A DNA stretch of 64,000 nt, taken from the NCBI GenBank assembly GCA_049514435.1, contig JBEKVB010000004.1, positions 62,001 to 126,000 of the forward strand, written 5' to 3'. This DNA comes from UBA4810 sp002479215. Lineage in GTDB: Bacteria > Desulfobacterota > Syntrophia > Syntrophales > Smithellaceae. Both the position numbers and the translations under genes were made by a program. The notes beneath the pieces were generated by a model that saw only the letters and a list, made by a program, of their open reading frames with translations, was not told where the DNA came from and did not search any database. Below, piece after piece: positions 43,952 through 52,803 of the stretch (its first letter is position 1; each line of letters starts with the position of its first letter).

Positions 43952-44620
43952 CTATTTTACTAAAATATAATTTATGACTTTTTCTACGACTTCTTGTGCG
44001 GACAAATCAGTTGAGTCAATTATTATTGCTCCATCGGGAACTTTCAAAGGAGCAAGTTGTCTTTGCTCGTCCTGCTTATCTCTATCAAATATATCTTTTT
44101 GAATTGCCTGATATTCAGCCGAGTTACCCTTGGCTACAATTTCTTTATATCTTCTTTTTATTCTTTCTTCTATTCTCGCATCAAGGTAAAATTTATAATC
44201 AGCATTCGGAAATACCACCGAACCCATATCTCTGCCTTCCGCAACAAGCCCACCGTGAATGCCTACCTCTCTCTGCAGGTTAAGCAGGCTTTCTCGCACG
44301 ATAGCATAAGTTGATATTTTTGAAGCAGCCAAACCTACTTCCTCCGTGCGTATTTTCTCCCCGACATCCTCCCCATCCACATATACATTTAGTTGACCGT
44401 CAATGTATTTCAAGGCCACCTTGGTGCGGGAACAAAGATCAGACAAAGCGGATCGGTCATCGATAGATATTTTTACTTTGAGAGCTTTATACGCCAATGC
44501 TCTATAAAGCGCTCCTGTATCCAGATAAATGTAACCAAGTTTTTTTGCCACGGCTTTGCTTACCGTACTTTTACCGGCACCGGCCGGTCCATCTATAGTT
44601 ATAATCTTTTTCATTTCCAT
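43952..44620 (-). CDS. cmk: cytidylate kinase
   Basis: A 222-residue kinase with P-loop DGPAGAGKST near residue 9-18, YLDTGALYRALAYKA (NMP site), the GRDMGSVVFPNADYKFYLDA segment and RIKRRYKEI arginines. It makes CDP/dCDP from CMP/dCMP using ATP. The order cmk-rpsA is widely conserved. The first or second ATG (44614) could be the true start. Confidence 0.93.
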   Translation of the reverse strand: MEMKKIITIDGPAGAGKSTVSKAVAKKLGYIYLDTGALYRALAYKALKVKISIDDRSALSDLCSRTKVALKYIDGQLNVYVDGEDVGEKIRTEEVGLAASKISTYAIVRESLLNLQREVGIHGGLVAEGRDMGSVVFPNADYKFYLDARIEERIKRRYKEIVAKGNSAEYQAIQKDIFDRDKQDEQRQLAPLKVPDGAIIIDSTDLSAQEVVEKVINYILVK

Positions 44621-44726
44621 GCAGCTGAAAGCTCACCTCATACGGCAGCCTCAAAAGGAATACTTGCCTTAAAATTACAAAAAAGATAATATTGGGTAGA
44701 AAATACCTTGTGATTGAAAACTGCTT

Positions 44727-46148
44727 ATGCGTAAACTAATTCAAAATCAATACATTTCTTTTGCTTTTGCCTTCTTCATCTTATTGTTTTTCACCAATAT
44801 TTGCCTAGCCGAATTCACTATTGACGACGAAAAAAAACTGGGCAAAGAATTTTATGATAAATTGGAAAAAAATCATTTTCTCCTTGAAAATAAACAACTT
44901 AACAATTACATCAGCCGCATCGGCAATTTAGTTCTGGCGCAAAGTCAGAAAGCTCCCTTTGAGTTTCATTTTTCTATTGTAAATAGTAACGCAATAAATG
45001 CTTTTAATACGCCTGGCGGTTATGTATATGTCAATAAAGGCTTAATTGATGTTGCTGATAACGAAGCTGAATTAGCCGGAGTCATTGCTCACGAACTTGG
45101 CCATGCCAATTCTCATCATGTTGCCGATATGATTGAAAAATCACAAAAATTAAATATTGCCACTCTAGCCGCGATTATTGCCGGAGCTTTCCTCGGAGGC
45201 GGTGGTACAGCCACCGCCGCTATTGCCGCTTTTTCAGTTGCCGGTTCCAGCACCATGACTCTTAAATTTATGCGTGAACATGAAGAACAGGCAGACCGGT
45301 TGGGTATCAGCTACCTTGCCAGCGCCGGTTATTATCCCGCAGCAATGGTCGACTTTCTCAAGATAATGAAACAGCATGAATTCATATCTAAAACCATGCC
45401 TTCCTATATGATGACTCATCCTGGTACTGATCAGCGCATTTTCTATCTGGACAGTCTCATTCTAACCCAATACCGTCAGAAAGGAGCAAAAAATATAGTA
45501 GGCAACTTAATGAGAATGCAAACATTGATTCCATTAGATGAAGCTGATCTGAATGCGCGACAAAGACAACTGGCAGAGGCTTTAACCAAGGAACCGAAGA
45601 ATGTCGATTTACTTTATGCCTTGGCCTCAACCGAAGACGACCTTGACCAAACAAGTTTAGCGCTCGAACATCTGCAAACCGCTCTTAGTTTGTCGCCGCA
45701 GGACGAAGATGTTTTAAAAAATATCGGCCTGATTTATCTAAAAATGGGCAAAATTGATCAGGCAAAGATATGCCTCCAAAGAGCCGCAGATATAAATTCT
45801 AACGACGATGAAGTTACTCTTGCTTTGGGTAATACGTATTTCGCCGCAGAAAGTTATCAAAATGCTCTTAACAACTATTTACAGTTAAAAGATAAAGTGC
45901 TTGACGATGCTGATATTAATTATTACATCGCGATGGCTTATGGCAAGCTCAATAATCAAGGTGAATCACACTACTATTTCGGCCTACATTTTAAAAAATC
46001 CAAGAAGAAGGAAAGCGCCCTCTTCCATTTCAAAGAAGCTCTTAATTATTTTCCGCAAGGTTCGGAACGATCCACTGTAATTAATAATGAAATTAAAGAA
46101 CTAAGTATTGACTCACCTCAACAGTCAAAAAGCAAATCAAAGCACTGA
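44727..46148 (+). CDS. periplasmic M48 metalloprotease with TPR repeats (BepA-like)
   Basis: A 473-residue protein with a signal peptide (residues 1-28, ending CLA). The peptidase M48 domain has HEXXH in VIAHELGHANSHH at about 116-128 and the third ligand in HEEQADRLG near 190. A glycine/alanine-rich hydrophobic segment near 155-170 follows the active site. From about 280 several TPR units (ALASTEDDLDQTSLALEHLQ, NIGLIYLKMGKIDQAKICLQ) form the C-terminus. BepA-type proteases control outer-membrane protein assembly. It is divergent from cmk. Confidence 0.88.
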   Translation: MRKLIQNQYISFAFAFFILLFFTNICLAEFTIDDEKKLGKEFYDKLEKNHFLLENKQLNNYISRIGNLVLAQSQKAPFEFHFSIVNSNAINAFNTPGGYVYVNKGLIDVADNEAELAGVIAHELGHANSHHVADMIEKSQKLNIATLAAIIAGAFLGGGGTATAAIAAFSVAGSSTMTLKFMREHEEQADRLGISYLASAGYYPAAMVDFLKIMKQHEFISKTMPSYMMTHPGTDQRIFYLDSLILTQYRQKGAKNIVGNLMRMQTLIPLDEADLNARQRQLAEALTKEPKNVDLLYALASTEDDLDQTSLALEHLQTALSLSPQDEDVLKNIGLIYLKMGKIDQAKICLQRAADINSNDDEVTLALGNTYFAAESYQNALNNYLQLKDKVLDDADINYYIAMAYGKLNNQGESHYYFGLHFKKSKKKESALFHFKEALNYFPQGSERSTVINNEIKELSIDSPQQSKSKSKH

Positions 46149-46180
46149 AAATTGTTCTTTCATTTTGCCAGTATGAATTT

Positions 46181-46225
46181 GATTAGAGTCTAATCTTGAC
46201 ATTCAAACTATCCCTCTTTTATCGT
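46181..46225 (+). promoter_or_regulatory. perfect palindrome and promoter upstream of adk
   Basis: The 15-base palindrome GATTAGA-G-TCTAATC (46181-46195) abuts a -35 box TTGACA (46196-46201); TTATCG/TATCGT 17-18 bases later is the -10 candidate. The layout suits an activator or repressor site; the regulator is unknown. Confidence 0.5.
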
Positions 46226-46293
46226 TGCGAAAAAAGAAACAATACATTATAAGACTCCAACTTTAATATTTTTCAGGAAAGGAGTCTCTAAAA

Positions 46294-46968
46294 GTGAACA
46301 TTTTAATTTTTGGCCCTAATGGCAGTGGCAAAGGAACTCAAGGTGCGGTAGTACAAAAGAAATATGGCGTACCGCATATTGAAACCGGAGTTATCTTCCG
46401 GCAAAATATTTCCAAAAAAACTCCCCTAGGAGAAAAAGCAAAAGCGTACATAGACCGGGGCGAACTGGTTCCCGACGATATTACCGTTCCCATGATTTTA
46501 AACCGGCTGAAAGAAGCCGATTGCAAAAAGGGCTGGCTTCTTGATGGCTTCCCCCGTAATTTGGCTCAAGCGGAAGCTCTTTGGAAAGCACTGGAAAAAG
46601 AGAAAATGAAGCTTGATTATGCCATTGAAATCGATCTTGACCGAGAAACCGCTAAAAAGCGCATAATGGGACGAAGGCTTTGCAAAATGGATAACAACCA
46701 TCCCAATAATATTTATATCGAGGCGATTAAACCTCGCGAACATGGGGGGAAAACGGTTTGCCGGGTTTGCGGTTGTGAAGATATGTCCATGCGCGCGGAT
46801 GATCAGGATAGCGCCGCAATCGATAAACGCCATAACATTTATTATGATACTAAAATCGGCACTCTGGCCGCGGTTAACTATTTCAAAGAAAGAACCAAAG
46901 TAATTTCCATCAACGGCCGCGCCGGTGTAAAAGAAGTATCGGAAGAGCTTTTAAAGAAACTTGCTTAA
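46294..46968 (+). CDS. adk: adenylate kinase
   Basis: A 224-residue kinase starting at GTG after GGAAAGGAG. P-loop GPNGSGKGTQ (about 7-16), DGFPRNLAQAE, and a long LID region with Cys residues (CKM, CRVCGC) and MRADDQDSAAIDKR. It interconverts ATP+AMP and 2 ADP. The LID insertion is of the Deltaproteobacterial form. A strong terminator follows 22 bases after the stop. Confidence 0.92.
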   Translation: MNILIFGPNGSGKGTQGAVVQKKYGVPHIETGVIFRQNISKKTPLGEKAKAYIDRGELVPDDITVPMILNRLKEADCKKGWLLDGFPRNLAQAEALWKALEKEKMKLDYAIEIDLDRETAKKRIMGRRLCKMDNNHPNNIYIEAIKPREHGGKTVCRVCGCEDMSMRADDQDSAAIDKRHNIYYDTKIGTLAAVNYFKERTKVISINGRAGVKEVSEELLKKLA

Positions 46969-46990
46969 GTCCTTCGGAAATATTTATTGT

Positions 46991-47020
46991 AAAAGCCCCC
47001 CGGATGTATTGGGGGCTTTT
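46991..47020 (+). terminator. strong terminator between adk and lepA
   Basis: A perfect 10-bp stem AAAAGCCCCC/GGGGGCTTTT around a ten-base loop. The lepA start lies only 13 bases behind it. Confidence 0.8.
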
Positions 47021-47033
47021 ACATCTTAAGGTT

Positions 47034-48830
47034 ATGGAAAATATTAGAAACTTCAGTATTATCGCTCATATCGATCACGGCAAATCAACACTTGCCGACC
47101 GGCTGATTCAATTTACCGGAGTCTGCGATGAAAGAAATTTTCAAGATCAAATTCTGGATAATATGGATATTGAGAGAGAACGGGGCATTACTATAAAGAG
47201 TAATGCCATATCTCTGCCCTATCGCGCTCACGACGGCAAAGATTATACTTTGAATTTAATCGACACCCCGGGACATGTTGATTTTTCTTATGAAGTATCC
47301 AGGTCGCTGGCCTCTTGCGAAGGAGTTCTGCTTTTAGTGGATGCCGCGCAAGGCGTGCAAGCCCAAACTTTAGCCAATCTTTATCTGGCTATGGAACACA
47401 ATCTGGAAATTATACCCATAATCAACAAAATAGATCTTCCTTCGGCTGATGTTGACCGCGTGCTGGAGCAAATTGAATCCGAGCTTGGCCTTGATCCGGA
47501 TACCCACTTAAAATGTTCAGCCAAAGAGGGAATCGGCATAGAAGAAATTCTCGAAGCAATCGTCAACCGTATTCCGGCGCCGAAAGGCGATGCCGAGAAT
47601 CCATTAGCGGCATTGATTTTTGATGCTCATTACGATTCTTTTCGCGGCACAATCATTCACTGCCGTGTCTTTGACGGAACGCTCAAAAGCGGCGATATCA
47701 TCAAATTTATGTTCAACAACACGACATACAAAGTGGAAGAGGTCGGGCACTTTCTCCTCAACCGCGTTAAACGCGAGAAGCTTTGCGCCGGTGAAGTCGG
47801 CTACATTATCGCCGGTGTTAAAACCGTGGCTGATGTCCGAACGGGCGATACGATTACTCTACAGAATAATCCCACAAGCCAGCCGTTACCTGGTTTTAAA
47901 GAAATCAAGCCTGTAGTCTTTGCTTCCATTTATCCCATTGCTTCCGACGATTATCAGGATTTGGCTGATTCACTGGAAAAGTATAAACTCAATGATGCCT
48001 CCTTTGTTTATCAGAAAGATTCCTCCGCCGCTCTTGGTCAGGGTTTCCGCTGCGGCTTTCTGGGGCTTCTTCATCTGGATATCGTTCAGGAAAGATTGGA
48101 AAGAGAATATGATCTCTCTATAATTCTTTCCGTTCCCAGTGTGCGTTACCGCTTCACGCTTAAAGACAACTCCGTTGTTTATGTGGATAATCCCACCCAT
48201 TATCCCGATCCAGCCGAAATCATTAAAGGCGAAGAACCTTATATTCGCTCTTCAATGATGCTTCCCGAACGTTATCTGGGAGCAGTGATGAAACTTTGTG
48301 TGGAAAAGCGCGGTGTCAATTCTATCCTTAATTACACCGGACCGGGACGTGTGGAATTATCTTACGAAATGCCGCTGGCCGAAGTCATTTATGATTTTTA
48401 TGACCGTTTTAAATCGGTTACCCAGGGCTACGGGTCTTTTGACTATGATATAATTGATTACCGCGAAAGCACTTTAGTCTTGATGGATATTCTAGTCAAC
48501 GGCGAAAAGGTTGATGCTCTCTCACAAATTGTCCATCGGGAACGCGCCCGCGCCCGCGCCCTTCTGGCCTGTGAAAGATTGAAAGAAGAAATACCGCGCC
48601 AGATGTTTAAAATTGCCATTCAGGGCGCAATCAGTTCGGAAATAATCGCGCGCAGCACTATTAGCGCTTTCCGCAAAGACGTGACGGCGAAATGTTACGG
48701 CGGCGATATCACCCGTAAGAGGAAACTGCTCGAAAAACAAAAGGCCGGTAAAAAACGCATGAAGATGATCGGCTCGGTAAGTATTCCGCAAAGCGCATTC
48801 CTAGCCGTTCTGAAATCGGATACTGATTAG
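47034..48830 (+). CDS. lepA: elongation factor 4 (LepA)
   Basis: A 598-residue translational GTPase. G1 AHIDHGKSTLADRLI, G2 ERERGITIKSNA, G3 DTPGHVDFSYEV, G4 NKID, and the LepA-specific C-terminus (KRKLLEKQKAGKKRMKMIGSVSIPQSAF) are present. The ATG at 47034 has AAGG close upstream; the earlier in-frame ATG at 47004 lies inside the terminator loop and is rejected. It back-translocates or remodels stalled ribosomes. hemW follows after 26 bases, the usual lepA-hemW arrangement. Confidence 0.95.
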   Translation: MENIRNFSIIAHIDHGKSTLADRLIQFTGVCDERNFQDQILDNMDIERERGITIKSNAISLPYRAHDGKDYTLNLIDTPGHVDFSYEVSRSLASCEGVLLLVDAAQGVQAQTLANLYLAMEHNLEIIPIINKIDLPSADVDRVLEQIESELGLDPDTHLKCSAKEGIGIEEILEAIVNRIPAPKGDAENPLAALIFDAHYDSFRGTIIHCRVFDGTLKSGDIIKFMFNNTTYKVEEVGHFLLNRVKREKLCAGEVGYIIAGVKTVADVRTGDTITLQNNPTSQPLPGFKEIKPVVFASIYPIASDDYQDLADSLEKYKLNDASFVYQKDSSAALGQGFRCGFLGLLHLDIVQERLEREYDLSIILSVPSVRYRFTLKDNSVVYVDNPTHYPDPAEIIKGEEPYIRSSMMLPERYLGAVMKLCVEKRGVNSILNYTGPGRVELSYEMPLAEVIYDFYDRFKSVTQGYGSFDYDIIDYRESTLVLMDILVNGEKVDALSQIVHRERARARALLACERLKEEIPRQMFKIAIQGAISSEIIARSTISAFRKDVTAKCYGGDITRKRKLLEKQKAGKKRMKMIGSVSIPQSAFLAVLKSDTD

Positions 48831-48856
48831 TTTACTCAGATCATAGAGGCAATTAA

Positions 48857-50005
48857 ATGACGGCGACTTCATTCAATAATGAGTCACCCCACCCCGGGCT
48901 TTACATTCACATTCCTTTTTGCCTGAATAAATGCGGCTATTGCAGTTTTTACTCCATTAAATCTATTAATCTGATCCCCCCATTTTTATCAGCGCTTAAA
49001 CAGGAGATGGAGTTCTACAGCAATCATTTTCAATCTTTTGATACCATTTATATCGGCGGCGGCACCCCTTCCCTTTTGACTGCTAAGCAATTTGCTGAAA
49101 TCTTCGTGGCGATAAACAAATTCTATAAAATTGAATCCCCGGCTGAGATAACAATTGAAGTTAATCCGGGTGATGTTTCTGTTGAGTATTTCCAGTCTTT
49201 GCGCTCGTTGGGTATAAACCGATTAAACATCGGCATCCAGTCTTTCGATGATAGTTTGTTAAAATTCCTGGGCCGCAGGCATTCGGAAAAGGATGCGATT
49301 GAGGCGATTGACGCCGCTAGAACAGCAGGTTTCACGAATATTGGAATTGATTTAATCTATGGTGTTCATCATCAAGATATTAAATTATGGAAAAGGACGC
49401 TACAGAAAACTCTATCATTTTTCCCGGCGCACATTTCCTGCTATCAGCTTTCATTGGAAGTCAGGACACCTCTGAATAAAAAATACGGAGCGGAAGGAAT
49501 AAAACTACCAAAAGAAGAACAACAGACAAAATTTTTTCTGGCCACATCAGAGAAGTTAGAAAATGCCGGTTACATCCACTACGAAGTTTCCAACTTTGCC
49601 CGCAGAGAAAACTTAAAATCCAGACACAATATGAAATACTGGCAGCATGTGCCCTATTTAGGCTTAGGACCTGCCGCGCATTCATTTTTAAATAATAAGC
49701 GCTGGTGGAACAAGCCTTCCGTCAAAAACTATTCAAAAGAAATTGCTCAAAACAAAATGCCTGTGGAAAGTATGGAAAAACTCACTGCGCAGCAATTACA
49801 GCTCGAAACATTATTTCTTAATTTGCGCACAAAAGCGGGCATTAATCTGGAACACTACAAAGCTAAATACGGAGCTGATTTGTTCGTGGATAAGAGAACT
49901 ATTATCGATGCGTTAATCAAAAATAAGCTGGTGGAATTAAAGAACGGATTTTTGATACCTACGCGGACAGGTCTGGCTGTCGCGGATAGCCTCGCGCTGA
50001 TTTAG
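48857..50005 (+). CDS. hemW: radical SAM heme chaperone HemW
   Basis: A 382-residue radical SAM protein. The cluster motif CLNKCGYCSF is preceded by LYIHIPF, as in HemW/HemN-like proteins; FDTIYIGGGTPSLL, NRLNIGIQSFDDSLLKFLGR and YEVSNFARRENLKSRHNMKYW are HemW blocks. Unlike oxygen-independent coproporphyrinogen oxidase HemN (C-x3-C-x2-C-x-C), this one has Phe after the third Cys, as in HemW, which traffics heme. The C-terminal winged helix ends TRTGLAVADSLALI; a second, diverged copy of that end is at 50894. Confidence 0.88.
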   Translation: MTATSFNNESPHPGLYIHIPFCLNKCGYCSFYSIKSINLIPPFLSALKQEMEFYSNHFQSFDTIYIGGGTPSLLTAKQFAEIFVAINKFYKIESPAEITIEVNPGDVSVEYFQSLRSLGINRLNIGIQSFDDSLLKFLGRRHSEKDAIEAIDAARTAGFTNIGIDLIYGVHHQDIKLWKRTLQKTLSFFPAHISCYQLSLEVRTPLNKKYGAEGIKLPKEEQQTKFFLATSEKLENAGYIHYEVSNFARRENLKSRHNMKYWQHVPYLGLGPAAHSFLNNKRWWNKPSVKNYSKEIAQNKMPVESMEKLTAQQLQLETLFLNLRTKAGINLEHYKAKYGADLFVDKRTIIDALIKNKLVELKNGFLIPTRTGLAVADSLALI

Positions 50006-50102
50006 CAAAAAATCGCTGTAAATATTCCGCCTTGCAAAATGATGCTGCTTAGCATATTATTCTGCATGGTCATATTTCTCACTATAACGTAAATTGGATC
50101 AC

Positions 50103-50423
50103 ATGAAGCGAATTTACTTTCTGTTCATACTAATTATTTCATTAACTACCACGGGTTGTATACCAGCAGCAATAGTGGCTGCCGTCGGCTGGCAGCATTT
50201 GACCATTCAGGATGAAAAACAAATCCAGGCGGACAAATCCGAGTGCGAGGGAAAGGCAATAAAAATCATCGAGGCAAGAAAACCGGAAATACAAGACAAA
50301 AAGGAAGCAGCGTCGAAAATATCGGCAGTCGATCAAATATTTCAACAAGAATTTGCTCAGTGTATGAAGTCCAAAGATTATTATAAAGTCGCCTCCAGCG
50401 ATTCATCACCAAAGACCAATTGA
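50103..50423 (+). CDS. small lipoprotein
   Basis: A 106-residue protein with a lipoprotein signal (RIYFLFILIISLTTTGC, Cys about 19). The mature part is charged and probably helical (QADKSECEGKAIKIIEARKP). An in-frame TTG nine bases earlier is unneeded. Family unknown. It faces a second lipoprotein gene tail to tail. Confidence 0.65.
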   Translation: MKRIYFLFILIISLTTTGCIPAAIVAAVGWQHLTIQDEKQIQADKSECEGKAIKIIEARKPEIQDKKEAASKISAVDQIFQQEFAQCMKSKDYYKVASSDSSPKTN

Positions 50424-50449
50424 TTTTTTCTTTAAAGTTACTTTAGACG

Positions 50450-50806
50450 TTAAAGGCCTGATTCGGAAATACAGCGGTAAGTTTTTTCTACAAGATCACC
50501 ACGAAATCCAACATACAGAGTATTGTTTTCCATCCCATGCTTGACAAAAGGATTATGCAGACCGGAAATTTGCGTATAATTATAAATCCAAATTTCCAGA
50601 TTACTTTCCATTTTTACAATCTGCCCGGGTTCACCGAGGATTTTCAATGTATCTTCCTTGGTTGTTTTGCCGATTTCAAGTTTTTGTGTGATTAAATCGT
50701 CTTTTGCCGAAACTTGCCCCTGCCCCACCGCACAACCCCAAAGCATCGTGGCTAGAAACACCATCAGAGAAACAAGTTTAATGTAGATATGCCTGTTCAT
50801 AATCAT
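50450..50806 (-). CDS. SmpA/OmlA (BamE-fold)-like lipoprotein
   Basis: A 118-residue protein with a lipobox (FLATMLWGC). The mature region LEIGKTTKEDTLKILGEPGQI ... IWIYNYTQ is the beginning of the SmpA/OmlA fold. Such domains help outer-membrane assembly or bind peptidoglycan; true BamE also needs Bam partners not seen here. Start is the first or second Met. It ends 27 bases from the convergent lipoprotein gene. Confidence 0.75.
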   Translation of the reverse strand: MIMNRHIYIKLVSLMVFLATMLWGCAVGQGQVSAKDDLITQKLEIGKTTKEDTLKILGEPGQIVKMESNLEIWIYNYTQISGLHNPFVKHGMENNTLYVGFRGDLVEKTYRCISESGL

Positions 50807-50893
50807 TTGGAAGTTCCTACCACAAACGGCAGTAAAATATAAGTTATTTGTTTAACCGCTTTTTTAGCACCGCTTTTGCAATAATGTTTATCC

Positions 50894-50989
50894 ATGATTG
50901 ACTCGTTAATAAAAAATAAACTTGTGGAATTAAAAGATTGTTTTTTACGACCAACTCGCGCAGGCATGGCAGTGGCTGATCGCCTGGTT
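50894..50989 (+). pseudogene. remnant of a second hemW 3' end
   Basis: About 32 codons (LIKNKLVELKDCFL, then PTRAGMAVADRL) match the last residues of the hemW gene nearby (LIKNKLVELKNGFL, PTRTGLAVADSL) with clear nucleotide divergence. The frame runs on without homology to 51091. It is not a fresh tandem duplication; a leftover from replacement of the native 3' end or from an inserted segment is likely. Confidence 0.7.
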
Positions 50990-51054
50990 CGGCAGCAGAT
51001 ATGTGGTACCGAGCAACACTACTTGAAACCCCACCTCGATTGCTCGTCGCCATC

Positions 51055-51840
51055 TCATAGGATTGGGTATTCAGCTTCGGGTAGAGGATGATTCGCGCCG
51101 AGGCGGTACGACAGAAATCTGTTCATCACTTCCCAAGACTTCTTCAGGACATCTTGCCGCACTATAGAGCTTATGTAGGCACTGGATCCGTGGCGAGGCC
51201 CCCGCGAGGCATCGGTAATGATTTGCAGAAAGTCCTTGGACAACCGCAGATTGTCGCGAAGCTTAGCCCAAGCCTGCTTCTGTTCGTCGGGACTGCCCTC
51301 GTCCCTGCCCCACATCGCTTTTCGCAATCCCTCCACTGCACGGGCACAGTTCGTAAGACTGTTGTTTCCATAGCGTAACGACGAGATGAGGTCATGTAGT
51401 GCAATCATGAGAGTAGGAGACCCGATTACAATCGGCAAGATGTCACGCATCTCTACCCGGACGTTGCCACCACTGACATTCGCCTTGCATGCTGTGACCA
51501 GCGCTGCGAGATCTGAAGCCTCCCCGATGAGCCAGTGAATTGATCCATCTGGGTACTCAGCACGATCAAGGTGAACGTCAAAGACCTTTCCACTGGCGAA
51601 GCCGAAAAGATCGACTTCGGCGCTCACCCAATCGAAGAGATACTGTAATATCCATCCCAATAATGTGCCGTCCCATCGATCCAGCTCAACCGTAACGACC
51701 ACATCGGATTGCTTGATACGAATCGTAGCCTTCAAATCGATATCGGCCTCATCAATCCTGTATTTGACCTCCGGCTCGATGTCAAAGGTGAGGTGAAAAC
51801 AGGGTGGTTCAATCTTTCCGAAAACCTTGAGAACGGGCAT
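51055..51840 (-). CDS. hypothetical protein of atypical base composition
   Basis: A 261-residue protein, soluble by appearance. The N-terminal half is beta-rich (ATIRIKQSDVVVTVELDRWD, FGFASGKVFDVHLDRAEYPD); the C-terminal half is helical (NNSLTNCARAVEGLRKAMW, LRDNLRLSKDFLQIITDAS), similar in style to proteins that have an AbiV- or HEPN-like helical tail, but no family can be claimed. Codon and base use look clearly richer in G+C than in neighbouring genes. It lies between the hemW remnant and nrdG, so it is probably acquired DNA. Confidence 0.55.
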   Translation of the reverse strand: MPVLKVFGKIEPPCFHLTFDIEPEVKYRIDEADIDLKATIRIKQSDVVVTVELDRWDGTLLGWILQYLFDWVSAEVDLFGFASGKVFDVHLDRAEYPDGSIHWLIGEASDLAALVTACKANVSGGNVRVEMRDILPIVIGSPTLMIALHDLISSLRYGNNSLTNCARAVEGLRKAMWGRDEGSPDEQKQAWAKLRDNLRLSKDFLQIITDASRGPRHGSSAYISSIVRQDVLKKSWEVMNRFLSYRLGANHPLPEAEYPIL

Positions 51841-52018
51841 CTAGTTGATCCTCATTAGTCTTGGCCTATTGCCGCCAAACAATGCTTATATTTATCTTTA
51901 TAAAAACCTAAACCCCGCACGTTTGCAGTACAACACCGTTCGACATCGATCTACTGTGGCGCTAACTCGCGGCTTGCATAATCTCTATATATTTTTTCTT
52001 TCTCGATCTTTTTTATGA

Positions 52019-52708
52019 TTACCTGACTATAACAGAGGGAATTTCTTTTTCAAGGCGTATTTTTATATTTTCCAATTCATTATCCGGGTAGGTTTTTTCT
52101 TTAAGGAATTTTTTATCCAGCGTTTTTGTAGGCACAAATTTCTGTAAGACATAGCGTTTGGCACCGGAAATCAGCTTGACTATTTTTAAAATGTCTTTTT
52201 CCGTAAGCTGGGACTTCACAACTGTTGTGCGAAATTCATGCGGGATTTTTGATTTTAGAATAAGTTTAACGCTTTCTTGTATTGACTGCGTATCGACAGG
52301 AACTTTCACGATACTCTTATATTTTTCCAGTGGCGCTTTAATGTCCATAGCGATGAAATCCAGCAATTTTGCATCAATAAGCTCTTTAATAACTTTCGGC
52401 TGTGTGCCGTTGGAATCAAGCTTAGCGGCAAAACCCATTTTTTTGACAAGTTTAATGAAGCGCATTAAATCTTTTTGAATAGTAGGCTCACCGCCGGTGA
52501 TCGTTACCGCGTCGAGCTTTCCCACGCGCAATGCCAGAAATGCTAAAACTTTTTTTTCTTCCAAACAGAGATCAAATAATTTCGGCTCCACCAGTTGCGG
52601 ATTATGGCAGTAAGGACACTTGAAATTACACCCCTGTAAAAAAACAACGGCGCAAATCGCTTCCGGATAATCAATAAGTGATACTTTCTGCAGGCCGCCG
52701 ATTTTCAT
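52019..52708 (-). CDS. nrdG: anaerobic ribonucleotide reductase activating protein (NrdG-type radical SAM)
   Basis: A 229-residue radical SAM enzyme. The cluster motif CNFKCPYCHNP lies near residue 27 within VVFLQGCNFKC; TGGEPTIQ and FIAMDIKAPLEKY follow. It belongs to the longer NrdG2/anaerobic-activase form. It generates the glycyl radical of NrdD. It lies 95 bases behind nrdD, separated by a stem-loop that may lower its expression. Confidence 0.88.
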   Translation of the reverse strand: MKIGGLQKVSLIDYPEAICAVVFLQGCNFKCPYCHNPQLVEPKLFDLCLEEKKVLAFLALRVGKLDAVTITGGEPTIQKDLMRFIKLVKKMGFAAKLDSNGTQPKVIKELIDAKLLDFIAMDIKAPLEKYKSIVKVPVDTQSIQESVKLILKSKIPHEFRTTVVKSQLTEKDILKIVKLISGAKRYVLQKFVPTKTLDKKFLKEKTYPDNELENIKIRLEKEIPSVIVR

Positions 52709-52743
52709 TTTCCCATTTCTTTATGATTATGGAATCAAATATT

Positions 52744-52770
52744 AAAGCCCCCGACAGATAGAGGGGCTTT
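52744..52770 (-). terminator. stem-loop between nrdD and nrdG
   Basis: AAAGCCCC / GGGGCTTT with an 11-base loop. On the minus strand the T-tract is weak (TTTAATATTTG), so an attenuating terminator or a processing hairpin is likely. Confidence 0.6.
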
Positions 52771-52803
52771 CCGATAGTTATATTTTTTACAGATTATGTA
52801 TTA

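Noticed and set aside
51841..52018. A possible further attC site at GCCGCCAAACAATGC near the hypothetical gene at 51055
   Set aside because: No paired inner arms or GTTRRRY/RYYYAAC combination at suitable distance.
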